64,000 bases of DNA from Paenibacillus sp. YPG26 (GTDB taxonomy: Bacteria > Bacillota > Bacilli > Paenibacillales > Paenibacillaceae), in the NCBI RefSeq assembly GCF_023704175.1, contig NZ_CP084530.1:111001-175000 (forward strand), written 5' to 3'. Below are positions 23,263-32,817 of the stretch, piece by piece. Every line of letters begins with the position of its first letter. Within the stretch, counting starts at the first letter, position 1. The notes below the pieces were generated by a model that ran no database searches, had not been told where the DNA came from, and saw only the letters and a program-made list of their open reading frames with translations. A program made the position numbers and the translations under genes.

Positions 23263-24387
23263 CTACTCCAGCGCCAAATAGCTCTTCGCCTTGCCGAACA
23301 GCCTCTTGAGCCGGGGGCCTGGGCTCACATCCAGTTCCTGCCGGAGCATCATCTCCAGGTCGTAGTAATGCCGGACTGCCTCGCTGAGCCGTCCGAGCTG
23401 TAAGTAAATCTTGATCACTTCACACGAAATGTCTTCCCGTAGAGGCTCTGTCTTCACGATTTCGTTGAAATAATAGAGGGCCTCCCGGGGCTGATGCTGC
23501 TCCAAATGGAACTTGGCAGCTTGTTCAAGCACCTCGATATACTGAAGCTCAAGCTGTCTGGCCTTGCCAATCGACCACTCGTAGCCCTTTCCTTTCAATA
23601 AAGGACCTGTATACAGGGAGGCCGCCTTTCTAAACAATTCCGCTCCATATTCCTTCGGTCCCAGCCGGACTTGGCTGACCAGCGCTTCAAACTCGTACAA
23701 ATCGCAGCAGAGGCCGCTCCTCTCAATCCGGATCTGGGTCCGGTCCGCGTGAAAACGGTTACCATCCCCGGCAGCATTCATCGCTTTGCGGATATAATAC
23801 AGGGTTGAGTTCAAGTTCTTCCATGCTTTCTCAGGCTCCAGCCCATCCCAGAACGTATCAATGACCTCATCGCGGCTGACTGTGCCTTGGCAGACAAGAA
23901 AGGCAAATAGCTCCTCCGTTTTGGGGCTCCTCAGCTTCAATACTTCCCGGTCAGCCTGGTTGCCGTTGCCGTAGACTTTCAGTCCATCAAATAGCCGGAT
24001 GGCGAGTCCCTGTTTAGCCGGATGAGTACCCTTTCGCTTATGGAACTTATCTAATGTTTTTGCGACTCGCTCAGAGGTAACAGGTTTCAGGAGATAGTCA
24101 AGCGCGCCCCGCTCAAATGCCTGAACCGCATAATGATCATACTCGGTAACGAACACCACTTCCAAATCCTCGTCCAGTCGTTGCAGCAGTTCGGATAGCT
24201 CCATCCCGCTGATCTCCGGCATTGTGATGTCCAGAAAGGCGATATCGACTTTGTTGTTGTGGGCATATTCATAAGCTTCGTAGGGGTTCAAAAAGGTATG
24301 GCAGCCTTCGATCTCCCCGCTTTCCTGCAGAATCCTACACAGTCGTCTGCCCGCCAAAGCTTCATCGTCTACGATCATGGCTCTCAT
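23263..24387 (-). CDS. response regulator with SARP-type (BTAD) output, orphan
   Basis: 374 residues from an ATG. Residues 1-120 are a receiver domain: VDDEA, phosphoacceptor Asp53 in FLDITMPE, and the Lys in DYLLKPV. Residues about 128-225 are an OmpR-like winged helix (LKVYGNGNQADREVLKLRSPKTEELFAFLV). Residues about 230-374 are a bacterial transcriptional activator domain rich in TPR-like helices (ALYYFNEIVKTEPLREDISCEVIKIYLQLGR). Such proteins activate transcription on phosphorylation. No histidine kinase gene is adjacent. The upstream end of the gene is followed by 300 bp of noncoding DNA. Codon use is host-like, unlike the array. Confidence 0.9.
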   Translation of the reverse strand: MRAMIVDDEALAGRRLCRILQESGEIEGCHTFLNPYEAYEYAHNNKVDIAFLDITMPEISGMELSELLQRLDEDLEVVFVTEYDHYAVQAFERGALDYLLKPVTSERVAKTLDKFHKRKGTHPAKQGLAIRLFDGLKVYGNGNQADREVLKLRSPKTEELFAFLVCQGTVSRDEVIDTFWDGLEPEKAWKNLNSTLYYIRKAMNAAGDGNRFHADRTQIRIERSGLCCDLYEFEALVSQVRLGPKEYGAELFRKAASLYTGPLLKGKGYEWSIGKARQLELQYIEVLEQAAKFHLEQHQPREALYYFNEIVKTEPLREDISCEVIKIYLQLGRLSEAVRHYYDLEMMLRQELDVSPGPRLKRLFGKAKSYLALE

Positions 24388-24627
24388 TCGATCATCATCT
24401 CCAGTCGGGCTTGGTAGCTATACGATTCCCCTGCTCAGAGTGCTCATTAAGCCAAGCAATATCGCATTCTCATCAAGAGGGCGAATCGCCATAACGGGAT
24501 GGGACTCAATAACATATTGTACCAAATCCGGGCTCCCGAAACGGGAATCACAGCAAGGATGCGGACAAGAGTTGGCTTTTTGACGAAATATCCATTTCCG
24601 TCATTGAATCTGCCGTGTTATGTATAA
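24388..24627. other. noncoding gap upstream of the response regulator
   Basis: No supported gene. On the minus strand a 36-codon open stretch reads SPDLVQYVIESHPVMAIRPL and ends in ...LMSTLSRGIV, which could be a decayed C-terminal fragment, but there is no start or ribosome site. The promoter of the response regulator should lie here. Confidence 0.35.
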
Positions 24628-24658
24628 AGCCCGCCTTGTCCAGGACAAGACGGGCTTA
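24628..24658 (-). terminator. terminator of the SLH-protein gene
   Basis: AAGCCCGCCTTGTCC/GGACAAGACGGGCTT inverted arms; on the minus strand TTTAT follows. It lies 38 bp past the stop of the SLH-domain gene. Confidence 0.75.
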
Positions 24659-24695
24659 GAGCTAAGATGTAACTTGAACCTGGTAACAGGTCACT

Positions 24696-27600
24696 CTAGA
24701 TCAAACCGGATTTCTGAAGCAGCCGCTGTAAAATCTGAGCTACCTCGGCCCGGGTAATCTCGGACGTTGGTGCCAGCTCGGCAGCGCTTCTTCCTGTAAC
24801 TACGCCGGCTTGAAGGGAATCCGCCACGCCCTTCTTAGCCCATGCAGCTATCTTATCCGCATCACGGTACGCAGCTAATGCTTGTGATGCATCCTGGGAC
24901 GGGAGCTTCTTATCCAGTGCCGTAATCTTCATGGCTTTGGCTAAGATCGTCATGGCCTGTTCCCGGGTGATGGCATCGTTAGGGCGGAAATTGCCGTCCT
25001 CGAAGCCTTGGATCAGGTTGTTGGTGTACGCTGTCTGAATAACACCACTGTACCAGTCCGTATTTTTCACATCCTTGAAGGAAGCGCTAGAAGCTTCTGG
25101 AGCCAGCCCAAGGCCGCGGACCATGATAGCTGCGAATTCAGCCCGGGTAATACTTTGATTTGGACTAAACTTGCCATCGCCCTTACCTTCGATTACCATC
25201 CGGGAGCCCATGTCATTGACTGCATTCTTCGCCCAGTGATTGACCACATCGCTGAACTCGCGCGGGTGCCATACCACAGAGTACGTGCTGTTGGTCAAGC
25301 TGTTAATGACCGCATAGTATTTGCCGCTAACTTGTGTGACCCGAGTCGGTACATGACGTACCGTACCGTCTGGATCGACGATGACCCCTGTCGTAATCTT
25401 GTTCGGATCTACACCGTCCGGAAGTGCAACCCTTCTCTCCACATAAGCATCAAAATCTTCAACCTCAACCGTCTTGTTATCCAAAGTGGCTTGTACGGTA
25501 AAGTTGAGCGGAGGTGCTATAAGAGTGAAGGCGCCTTTCGCAGCCGCACTCTCTACGGTACGTGTCATTTCGGTTGTTGGAGCCGCCACTTCAATTCTCA
25601 ATTTGATGGCCGCAAGGTCGATAGCTTGACCAAATTGTTTTGAAATCGCATCGATATTGATCTGATTCGCAGGGAGAGTGTATTCCGCTCGCTCGGTCTG
25701 AAGCTTAAGGACAGCCTGCAGGTTCTCCATGTTTTTGACCATCCGTCCGTTCAATTCGCCCACGATCACATCGCTCTTCGAATTTACAGGAATGGTTACG
25801 ACTGCACCGCGTCCTTCGGAAGCGAGTCGTTCTTCAAGCTTTTTCTGATCCACTTCAATTGTGGTGACCGTCTGGCTGCTGCGTTTGCTTTCTGTTGCAG
25901 TTCCGGCTTGCTCAGCTTTTCCATTCACCAGTACGCTCACGCCACTGGAACCTGTGTTGCCACCGGAATTGCCGGTGCTTCCACCGTTATTGCCGCCAGT
26001 GTTCCCTCCGTTGTTGCCGCCAGTGTTCCCGCCGTTGTCACCACCAGTGTTCCCGCCGTTGTCACCACCTGAGGAACCATCTTCCGTCATCGAACGGGCG
26101 ATAATGATATTTTGGTCATTGCGATTTTGCTGCATCACATAAATAGTTTGGCCGCTCACTGCCAATTCTCTAGGATAAATAAACTTGTAGGAATCGTCGA
26201 GATTCGTCCAGTCGAACGTTTGCTGGTTGTTGATTACACCCTGCCAGACAAAGCCGTTATTATCTGGGGAATTACCCGCCAGTAAGTAAATTTCATTCTT
26301 CGCTCCCAAAGCTATTGTTGCTTCATACTTGACATCTGGTGTAGAGCCTCCCGTCAGTTCTTGACGCGCTAAAGTCGTAGTTCCGTCACTAACGATGAGC
26401 TCCCCGTTATATTTATCATTTAAGCCGATAAGATAAATCTTTCCGTCACGCACCGTAAAATCCGTTATACCTAATATTGCAACGTTAGGCGTTACGTCGC
26501 TCCACTGCGTACCATTCCATTTCAGTAACAAATCTCTTGTAGCTGAGCCTCTCTCCCCACCGCTATAGACCGCCGTCACTTTTTGATAGATGGTCCCATT
26601 GTCCACTGCGATTTTACTATATTCGTATCCGGTGAATTCGCCCAGCTGCTCAGAATTGGCCGGGGCCAGTTCCTCAGGGACCGGAGCTGTGCTGATGACC
26701 TCCCACTGCGTACCATTCAGCTTTAATACCTGGTGGAGAGTCTCGCTATCGTTACCCTCTAGCCAATATTGTCTATATACATAAACGTTATCTTTATCCA
26801 CCTCGAAATTAACAATCCTGCTGTATTCTAGATTTTCGATTTCAGGAAATGACGGTAAAGCTGTGAACGCAGTGTCCTTTGTTCCTATCTTTTCAAGGAC
26901 TTCGCCAGTTTCAGATTCACCAAGGGTGTAGATCGTTCCGTCAGTTCCAACCCGGAAGCTATGTGCACGGAACGGATTCTCTTCCGATCCAGACCAAATC
27001 TGCTGCCATGCCGATTGCTTCTTGACGACGAGGTCGATTTGGCGATTTTTATCAACCTCGTTGCGCTTGCCTGCTACGGTCAGCTTAACAGCGGTATCGG
27101 AGCCTGACTTTGGCGCACGCTGTACAGTGGCTTCTCCTTTAGAGGCGTCCAGCTTAACTGCTTGGTTGTTGCTCGTCCAAGTCAGGCTTGTCCCGAAGTC
27201 CCCTGCAACATTCACCCCGAAATCACCGGTGACCCATTGCAGATAATCATCCTCTGCCGTGAAATTGATCACAGGATCGTAAATGGCTTCAGTTACTGCT
27301 TCCTCATCTGACATGATGCCCGGATGGAACACAGCAACATCGGACTCACCCTTGTAGATATTTTCCGTTACTGAACTGCTATTGGAGATGCTCCCCACAC
27401 CCAGCCAATGTCCAGGTGTCCCGGCCAGATTAAACAACCAATCCAAGTTGAATGGAGCGGATTCGTCAGTTACCTGTAGGTTAGACGGAGTTACGGCATT
27501 AATAGTATAAATGGAGGTCTGCTCCCCATTCATCCCAATGGAGTACACATTAGGAGATGACTCAACAATGTTGCTTGCCGGGTTGGCGTCACTAGGCCCA

Positions 27601-28679
27601 AAGCGGGTGGCCCAGAGGAAGTCGCTGTTTTGGTCGTATTTTGCCAAAAAGGTTGTACCTTCTCCAGCAGCTAACTGTCCTGAATCAGAGCCCGTGGTGC
27701 CTAGGACTACAAATCCACCATTTGATGGGGAAATGTTGACCAAATCCTCCCGTTCTACGTCTCCCAAGGATTGCGGAGTATCCATAAGTTGCCCTGTAGT
27801 CTTATTAATTTCTGCCAGGAACAAATCATAGCTGCTGCTGTTGTCAACACTATGGAAATTGAATTGATTAAAGTCATTTTGGGTTGAAGCGGTGCCCCCC
27901 GCTACTACATACCTGTCCTCCAGTTCAACCACGCCTCGAGCGAACTCTCGGGTATTGCCGTCAATCACATTCGTCCACTCGATCTCTCCATTATCAGCAT
28001 TCAGCTTCATAACGAAGGCGCTCGAATTTTGGTCCAAACGAATGTTGTTCTCAGGCTTGTATTTATTTAAGCCTGCGAAGTCTCCATCGTTCGATTGGGT
28101 CTCCCCGACAATGATCAGGCCGGTGTGATCAGCACTCTCGATGACCTGGTTAATGGCATCTAGACCCGTTCCGCCAATGGCCACGCTCCATTTCTTGTTA
28201 CCGTCCGCATCTAGTTTGAGAACAGTACCATCGTCGCTCTCTGAACTGGAGCCAACATTTCCTGAACTAACGATCACATACCCACCGTCAGAGGTAGGTT
28301 TAATAGCTTTATTACTATATGAGCTTCGAATATGAGTTGATTTGGCCCACTGCAACACATGACTGGAGTTATACTTAACCAGGACGTCCACCTTATCATC
28401 ATCATCTATCTCTTTCTTGGAAAGAACACCTGTTAGATTGCGGTCATACGAACCTGATCCCAACAGCACAGCATAACTGCCATCCTTATTCACAGCGGTA
28501 TCCACAATCCGCTCCTCACCCGAACCGCCGAATGTCTTGATCGTATTTTGCACCTCGATCTCACCGGATGGGGACAAGTCCTCAGACTGGGCAAAGGCCG
28601 ACACCGGAGCCAATCCCTGCAGCGGCAGCGCCAGTCCCATTGCCAGGCACAATGATAGTACTTTCTTACTTTTCATCAT
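24696..28679 (-). CDS. large secreted S-layer-homology (SLH) surface protein
   Basis: About 1327 residues from the ATG at 28679, with GAGGAAG upstream; the longer frame to 28853 has no ribosome site. A signal peptide (MMKSKKVLSLCLAMGLALPL..., cleavage near AFAQ) precedes several hundred residues of beta-propeller-like repeats on a conserved theme of DGGYVIVSSG and SDDGTVLKLDADG-like turns. A Gly/Asn-rich linker of GGNTGGN-type repeats follows near residue 880, then a mixed domain. Three C-terminal SLH domains (FSDVVNHWAKNAV, FKDVKNTDWYSGVI, YRDADKIAAWAKKGV) anchor it to the cell wall. It is a surface-exposed protein of unknown ligand or substrate. The gene is monocistronic. Confidence 0.9.
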   Translation of the reverse strand: MMKSKKVLSLCLAMGLALPLQGLAPVSAFAQSEDLSPSGEIEVQNTIKTFGGSGEERIVDTAVNKDGSYAVLLGSGSYDRNLTGVLSKKEIDDDDKVDVLVKYNSSHVLQWAKSTHIRSSYSNKAIKPTSDGGYVIVSSGNVGSSSESDDGTVLKLDADGNKKWSVAIGGTGLDAINQVIESADHTGLIIVGETQSNDGDFAGLNKYKPENNIRLDQNSSAFVMKLNADNGEIEWTNVIDGNTREFARGVVELEDRYVVAGGTASTQNDFNQFNFHSVDNSSSYDLFLAEINKTTGQLMDTPQSLGDVEREDLVNISPSNGGFVVLGTTGSDSGQLAAGEGTTFLAKYDQNSDFLWATRFGPSDANPASNIVESSPNVYSIGMNGEQTSIYTINAVTPSNLQVTDESAPFNLDWLFNLAGTPGHWLGVGSISNSSSVTENIYKGESDVAVFHPGIMSDEEAVTEAIYDPVINFTAEDDYLQWVTGDFGVNVAGDFGTSLTWTSNNQAVKLDASKGEATVQRAPKSGSDTAVKLTVAGKRNEVDKNRQIDLVVKKQSAWQQIWSGSEENPFRAHSFRVGTDGTIYTLGESETGEVLEKIGTKDTAFTALPSFPEIENLEYSRIVNFEVDKDNVYVYRQYWLEGNDSETLHQVLKLNGTQWEVISTAPVPEELAPANSEQLGEFTGYEYSKIAVDNGTIYQKVTAVYSGGERGSATRDLLLKWNGTQWSDVTPNVAILGITDFTVRDGKIYLIGLNDKYNGELIVSDGTTTLARQELTGGSTPDVKYEATIALGAKNEIYLLAGNSPDNNGFVWQGVINNQQTFDWTNLDDSYKFIYPRELAVSGQTIYVMQQNRNDQNIIIARSMTEDGSSGGDNGGNTGGDNGGNTGGNNGGNTGGNNGGSTGNSGGNTGSSGVSVLVNGKAEQAGTATESKRSSQTVTTIEVDQKKLEERLASEGRGAVVTIPVNSKSDVIVGELNGRMVKNMENLQAVLKLQTERAEYTLPANQINIDAISKQFGQAIDLAAIKLRIEVAAPTTEMTRTVESAAAKGAFTLIAPPLNFTVQATLDNKTVEVEDFDAYVERRVALPDGVDPNKITTGVIVDPDGTVRHVPTRVTQVSGKYYAVINSLTNSTYSVVWHPREFSDVVNHWAKNAVNDMGSRMVIEGKGDGKFSPNQSITRAEFAAIMVRGLGLAPEASSASFKDVKNTDWYSGVIQTAYTNNLIQGFEDGNFRPNDAITREQAMTILAKAMKITALDKKLPSQDASQALAAYRDADKIAAWAKKGVADSLQAGVVTGRSAAELAPTSEITRAEVAQILQRLLQKSGLI

Positions 28680-28925
28680 CTTCCTCCTATTCGTAGATGT
28701 TGATATGGGCAGAAGGGATATGGAAATACCCTCCATACATGTACCGATTATACAAACCAGCAATAAACAAAAAATAAACAAATACAGAAAAATAGAGCAT
28801 TTTTGACAAAAAGATCGCCGCCGGGTATGCATCAGCAGTGGATACACGGTCAATCTGCGATTGTACGTAGATGTAAATAAAGGTAAAATATTACTGACTA
28901 TAAGTACACCAACGGAGGGGTTAAC

Positions 28926-29273
28926 GTGTCTAAACCGAAGGACTCGATCAGATCAGGCTGGGCGTGGATACTGGTATGTTTAGGTTTACTGATATTAGGA
29001 TGTAATCATCTGTATGGATATTCGCTGTTAGATAGCTTTTTGGAGCTAGTCGGGATTGGCAGTTGGACTAAGGCAGGACAGACGGGGTGGCACATCACAT
29101 CGCTTATAATACTTCCCCTGTTATTACTAAGCATGATCCAGGCTTCCCGATGCTTGCGAGAGCGATATCCCGGGATATTCAACGTATTGTTTATTTCCTC
29201 ACTGCTGTGGAATGCGGCGTACCCCGCGCTAACCAAGGGAATTATCAATGTAAGTGAGCTCATCGCAAATTAG
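28926..29273 (+). CDS. small membrane protein, unknown
   Basis: 115 residues from a GTG with GGAGGGG 7 bp upstream. Three hydrophobic segments: about residues 12-28, 48-66 and 85-100. No conserved motif is recognised. Divergent from the SLH gene; first of a long series of plus-strand single genes up to 40.8 kb. Confidence 0.65.
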   Translation: MSKPKDSIRSGWAWILVCLGLLILGCNHLYGYSLLDSFLELVGIGSWTKAGQTGWHITSLIILPLLLLSMIQASRCLRERYPGIFNVLFISSLLWNAAYPALTKGIINVSELIAN

Positions 29274-29333
29274 CCGGGGAGAGTAACTCAAATAATAGAG
29301 GTTCTTGCAAGCTCATGAACGAGGGAGATAGGT

Positions 29334-29924
29334 ATGTACCGTAAAATCCTAGGTTGGTCAATAGCCCTGATAGCAGTGCTAATGCTGATAACTTACTTTT
29401 TGATGAACAACTCAGGGTTCTATATTACAGAAGATAGGGCTCTTAGAGGTTCCTATCCCTATACAGAGGGTGAAGTGGTATTCAAGAAAGCATACAAAGA
29501 TAAAAATATAATAGTCTGGAAGACTCCCAGCGGCAGCTTCGCTAAAGTAATAGAACCCATGTGGGGAATCTTCTACTATGTATCTCAATCAGCTCAGTTA
29601 TCTCCCATAAGATCAATGACGTGGAGAGAAGGGGACTTGGAACGGACCTGGTCGGCAAGTCTAAATTCCAATGAAAAGTATGAAACCGTACTGGCGGCGC
29701 GGTCGGATAACCCTGAGATTAAGAGAGTAGTTGTAAGCAATGATAATATTGACAATGCATCTGAAGATCTTGAAGAGATAAAAAAGAACTCTACGGTATT
29801 TATCGAATTGAAACTGGAAAATGGCACTGCGGCTTCTTGGGTAGAATTAGATCCACAGAATACTGGAGAATTTGTATTTAGAGGTATTAATGAGAAGGGG
29901 AAAATAGTTACTTTGGTGAGATAA
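29334..29924 (+). CDS. membrane-anchored protein, unknown
   Basis: 196 residues from an ATG with GAGGGAG upstream. One N-terminal anchor (ILGWSIALIAVLMLITYFLM), then a soluble extracytoplasmic domain of about 160 residues with beta-strand character (VVFKKAYKDKNIIVWKTPSG). The C-terminal part, WVELDPQNTGEFVFRGINEKG, looks like a small beta domain. No catalytic motif. Function unknown. Confidence 0.7.
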   Translation: MYRKILGWSIALIAVLMLITYFLMNNSGFYITEDRALRGSYPYTEGEVVFKKAYKDKNIIVWKTPSGSFAKVIEPMWGIFYYVSQSAQLSPIRSMTWREGDLERTWSASLNSNEKYETVLAARSDNPEIKRVVVSNDNIDNASEDLEEIKKNSTVFIELKLENGTAASWVELDPQNTGEFVFRGINEKGKIVTLVR

Positions 29925-29987
29925 GAGCTCTTGCCGCAACTAAGAATAGAACGCTTGGGAAAATCATAACAAAACAGGAGAGCTGAG

Positions 29988-30440
29988 ATGTTTAGGAATC
30001 CTTTTTTCCATAATAAGTATATAAACATAGTGATCTTTGCAGGTTGTTTGGTTTACGCATTGATCATGATTAAATTACTGTTTTTACGTGGTGATTCGTA
30101 CTATTACAGAACTGCATACAGGTATAACCTGGTGCCTTTTGAGACCATTCAGCAGTATGTGCTCCACCGGCAAGATTATAACCCAGACACATGGGTGAAA
30201 AATCTGCTTGGTAACATTATTTTATTCATACCGTTGGGTGTAATATTTCCGCTGCTAAGCCGAAGGTACCTTAGAGTCCTTCCCTTCACCCGAATTGTAG
30301 TCCTTGTCTTATTGACAGTTGAGCTGATCCAGCTATTTACGAGGGTTGGGAGCTTCGATGTGGACGACATAATATTGAATACATTCGGTGCACTAATTGG
30401 ATTCGGAGCAACGGCAACATTGGTGAGTATCCCTATTTAA
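29988..30440 (+). CDS. VanZ-family membrane protein
   Basis: 150 residues from an ATG with AGGAGAG upstream. It shows the VanZ pattern: LVPFETIQQYV, NLLGNIILFIPLGVIFPLLSRR, and VELIQLFTRVGSFDVDDIILNTFGALIGF, with four membrane segments. VanZ-like proteins lower sensitivity to lipoglycopeptides such as teicoplanin in some bacteria; in most species the role is unknown. Confidence 0.85.
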   Translation: MFRNPFFHNKYINIVIFAGCLVYALIMIKLLFLRGDSYYYRTAYRYNLVPFETIQQYVLHRQDYNPDTWVKNLLGNIILFIPLGVIFPLLSRRYLRVLPFTRIVVLVLLTVELIQLFTRVGSFDVDDIILNTFGALIGFGATATLVSIPI

Positions 30441-30531
30441 AGACAAGTCTTCCTTAGAGGGTTAGCCCGTTCACCGATTGGATCATGGACAAGAAGCTCA
30501 AGGGATAGAATTCGAGGTATAAGGGTGAAGT

Positions 30532-30951
30532 ATGAAGATCAAAAATAGTGTCGAGTGCTGGATTGTATCCAACAATCAAGTATTACTACTAGAAGTAGAT
30601 AAAGGAAAAGGGCACCCAAAGTTTTTACAACCGGTCACTGGCGGGATTGAACCTGGTGAGAACAGCTTGATTGCTGTGTGTAGAGAGATTTATGAAGAGA
30701 CAGGATTACATGTAAGGCCAAATGAGTTGGAGCAGATAATAAATGGATACCAAGTATATATTCAAGAAGAACTCCTGAAGATTATTAAAGATGTATTTAT
30801 TCTAAGATTGGAAAAGCCATTTGAGGTTTGTATTTCAAGCGAGCATACAGGATACAGTTGGGTACATTCCACTAAAGTGAACAAACTACTATATTGGGAT
30901 AGCAATAAAGAGACATATACAATCATAGAAAGCCGATTGCAGGGGAATTAG
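30532..30951 (+). CDS. NUDIX hydrolase
   Basis: 139 residues from an ATG with AAGGGTG upstream. NUDIX box: GGIEPGENSLIAVC then REIYEETGLHV. It opens with VECWIVSNNQVLLLEVDKGKGHPKFLQPVTGG, a pattern shared with dihydroneopterin triphosphate or nucleotide pyrophosphatases of similar size. Substrate unknown. A second NUDIX gene follows 38 bp later. Confidence 0.8.
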   Translation: MKIKNSVECWIVSNNQVLLLEVDKGKGHPKFLQPVTGGIEPGENSLIAVCREIYEETGLHVRPNELEQIINGYQVYIQEELLKIIKDVFILRLEKPFEVCISSEHTGYSWVHSTKVNKLLYWDSNKETYTIIESRLQGN

Positions 30952-30989
30952 GGGGCCTGAGAAGTAATATTAGAAGGGACTGAGGAGCA

Positions 30990-31415
30990 GTGAAACGAGT
31001 CGATGTAGTGTACTCTTTAATAACAGACCAATCCCAATCTAAGATTCTAGCGGTCAATAACATAGAACGTTCGAGCTGGTCTCTCCCTGGGGGAGCCGTT
31101 GAACCAAATGAGTCATTAGAGCAAGCGGCTGTTCGGGAGGCGAAGGAAGAGACAGGGCTCGATGTCAGGGTCCACGGTATTGTGGCCGTTAATGAGTGTA
31201 GATTTCTAGAGTTGGGAGAACATGCTGTTTTTATCACATTCAGAGCCGAAATTATAGGTGGGAACGAGGAAATATTAAGGCCAGACGAAATCTCTGAGAT
31301 TGCTTGGATAGATATTGAGCGGGCCGATGAGCTCATGTCCTATTATAGGGGCGGCTTTAGAAGCTTGATTAACGGCAATGAAATTACATACTTTAATCAA
31401 GGCGACAGGCTCTAA
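30990..31415 (+). CDS. NUDIX hydrolase
   Basis: 141 residues from a GTG with TGAGGAG 3-4 bp upstream. The NUDIX box is intact: GGAVEPNESLEQAAV then REAKEETGLDV. The end has EILRPDEISEIAWIDIERAD, common in ADP-ribose or 8-oxo-dGTP-type family members. It follows another NUDIX gene; they are different in sequence, so not a recent duplication. Confidence 0.8.
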   Translation: MKRVDVVYSLITDQSQSKILAVNNIERSSWSLPGGAVEPNESLEQAAVREAKEETGLDVRVHGIVAVNECRFLELGEHAVFITFRAEIIGGNEEILRPDEISEIAWIDIERADELMSYYRGGFRSLINGNEITYFNQGDRL

Positions 31416-31440
31416 TTTATCCGCAAGGGAGGGGAGCACC

Positions 31441-31785
31441 ATACGCAAATTCACTCTAATAACTAGCGTTACCGTGTTTATTGTGGCAGCTTTATTCTAT
31501 TTCGGAATAGTAATCAATCATAAGAACCTGGGTGAAGTTAAGGCACTGATGGAGGAGCATATAATTGACAAGGGGAATTCAAAGGGCGAGTTCAATGTGG
31601 AGGTTGAACACCATTGGGAGAATAAGCTGTTTGGATATAATCCTTACCGTATAAGTGTTAAATATATGGATGAGCAAGACGTCGATTATTACTACGAGTA
31701 TGATGAAGATGCGAATAAAGTCAATTCTAGCGGAATTGGGGCCATAAACGGCAAGGAAGATAAGAACTTCAAGCATATGGAATGA
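31441..31785 (+). CDS. DUF3139-like small membrane-anchored protein
   Basis: About 114 residues. The best ribosome site (AAGGGAGGGG, 6 bp) points to an ATA codon at 31441; the nearest in-frame ATG (31378) lies inside the previous gene, so the true start is uncertain. N-terminal anchor FTLITSVTVFIVAALFYFGI, then an extracytoplasmic domain with FNVEVEHHWENKLFGYNPYRISV and DYYYEYDEDANKV, resembling the DUF3139 family. Function unknown. Confidence 0.55.
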   Translation: MRKFTLITSVTVFIVAALFYFGIVINHKNLGEVKALMEEHIIDKGNSKGEFNVEVEHHWENKLFGYNPYRISVKYMDEQDVDYYYEYDEDANKVNSSGIGAINGKEDKNFKHME

Positions 31786-31806
31786 TATAAGGGAGTGTTT
31801 CCACCA

Positions 31807-31926
31807 ATGGGCAATAACTTTTACAAAATATTAGGTTCCCTATTCATGGCATTAAGCGCCATCCTGCACACGTTGGAGCGAATCACAGCGCATATATCCT
31901 CGGCTCTGATTATAGCTCTTGATTGA
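31807..31926 (+). CDS. small peptide gene, unknown
   Basis: 39 residues from an ATG with AAGGGAGTG 11 bp upstream: MGNNFYKILGSLFMALSAI then LHTLERITAHISSALIIALD. An amphipathic or membrane-associated helix. It could be a small regulatory or membrane peptide. It lies between the DUF3139-like gene and a membrane-protein gene. Confidence 0.4.
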   Translation: MGNNFYKILGSLFMALSAILHTLERITAHISSALIIALD

Positions 31927-31978
31927 TTTTGTGATTCTGGTATTCGGTTTCCCGAGAAGAAGCTAGGTCGGGCATGAG

Positions 31979-32434
31979 ATGAGGTTCTCTTTTAAAATCA
32001 GACTTGCCGCCGCTTGTCTCACTCCCATATTATTCTCACTGATCGCGAGCCTCTGCTTTATGAATGAAACGTATGACTTCAGATTTTATTTTATAGCTTT
32101 TTTAATTTATAGTACTCTGCCTATTCTTATCCTGGGTCTGGCCTTGTCTATCCTAATAGGGGCAGTAGTTGACCGACTGGGACTCAGGAGCAAGGCACTT
32201 CATATGGTGGTCATCCTCCTTGCCTATGCGGCTGCCGGGTTCATTGGGACATTTATTTATACTGCTGCTGTAATGCTGCCAAGGGGGCTGGCACCGGGTT
32301 GGGAGGATGTAAGGCCTCTGTCCGTGTTTGGAATCACCGCCGCTCTGTTATTTGCGATAATTGAGTATGTATTAGACTTGTTCACCAAGAACCAACAGGT
32401 CAAAAGAAGAGAGGGGGCTGAGCAGTGTGAATGA
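31979..32434 (+). CDS. membrane protein, unknown
   Basis: 151 residues from an ATG; the ribosome site is weak, so the start is tentative. Four hydrophobic segments (about residues 6-22, 34-60, 70-95, 115-137) with short loops. No family motif. Its stop overlaps the start of the next gene by 8 bp, suggesting translational coupling. Confidence 0.6.
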   Translation: MRFSFKIRLAAACLTPILFSLIASLCFMNETYDFRFYFIAFLIYSTLPILILGLALSILIGAVVDRLGLRSKALHMVVILLAYAAAGFIGTFIYTAAVMLPRGLAPGWEDVRPLSVFGITAALLFAIIEYVLDLFTKNQQVKRREGAEQCE

Positions 32435-32645
32435 GAACAAGACACATGCGTTTAATGATCTCCCAGCGGGCTTGGCCAAGCCTGCTATAAGGGCGCTCAC
32501 CCATGCGGGACTGCTGAACCTTGAACAGATCTCCAGAAGGAGCGAGAATGAGATTAAGCAATTGCACGGAATCGGGCCTAACGCGCTTAAGCTGATTCGT
32601 GCTGCCTTAGAGAACAAGGGGCTTGCCTTCTCTGAAGACAAGTGA
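32427..32645 (+). CDS. small RNA-polymerase-alpha-CTD-like helix-hairpin-helix protein
   Basis: 72 residues from a GTG overlapping the previous stop. The sequence NDLPAGLAKPAIRALTHAGL then EQISRRSENEIKQLHGIGPNALKLI is the fold of the alpha C-terminal domain: a helix-hairpin-helix with GIGPNA. Small stand-alone copies occur widely in Firmicutes; they may bind DNA. Role unknown. Confidence 0.75.
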   Translation: MNENKTHAFNDLPAGLAKPAIRALTHAGLLNLEQISRRSENEIKQLHGIGPNALKLIRAALENKGLAFSEDK

Positions 32646-32702
32646 ACCTGTATATCCAGTTGAAATTGGCACCCTTATTTAAGACCCAAATAAGTACACT
32701 TG

Positions 32703-32745
32703 AACCAGCCTGGAATCCGAATAATCCTGAGGGCTGGTTTATTTC
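32703..32745 (+). terminator. rho-independent terminator
   Basis: AACCAGCC...GGCTGGTT stem with a T-rich tail TTTATTTCC after the alpha-CTD-like gene. Confidence 0.75.
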
Positions 32746-32817
32746 CTTAAAAAAACCGCCCCAACCCATTCAAGCAGGATTAATGGCATAGGCAGGGCGA
32801 AATCATAAGGAGGATCT

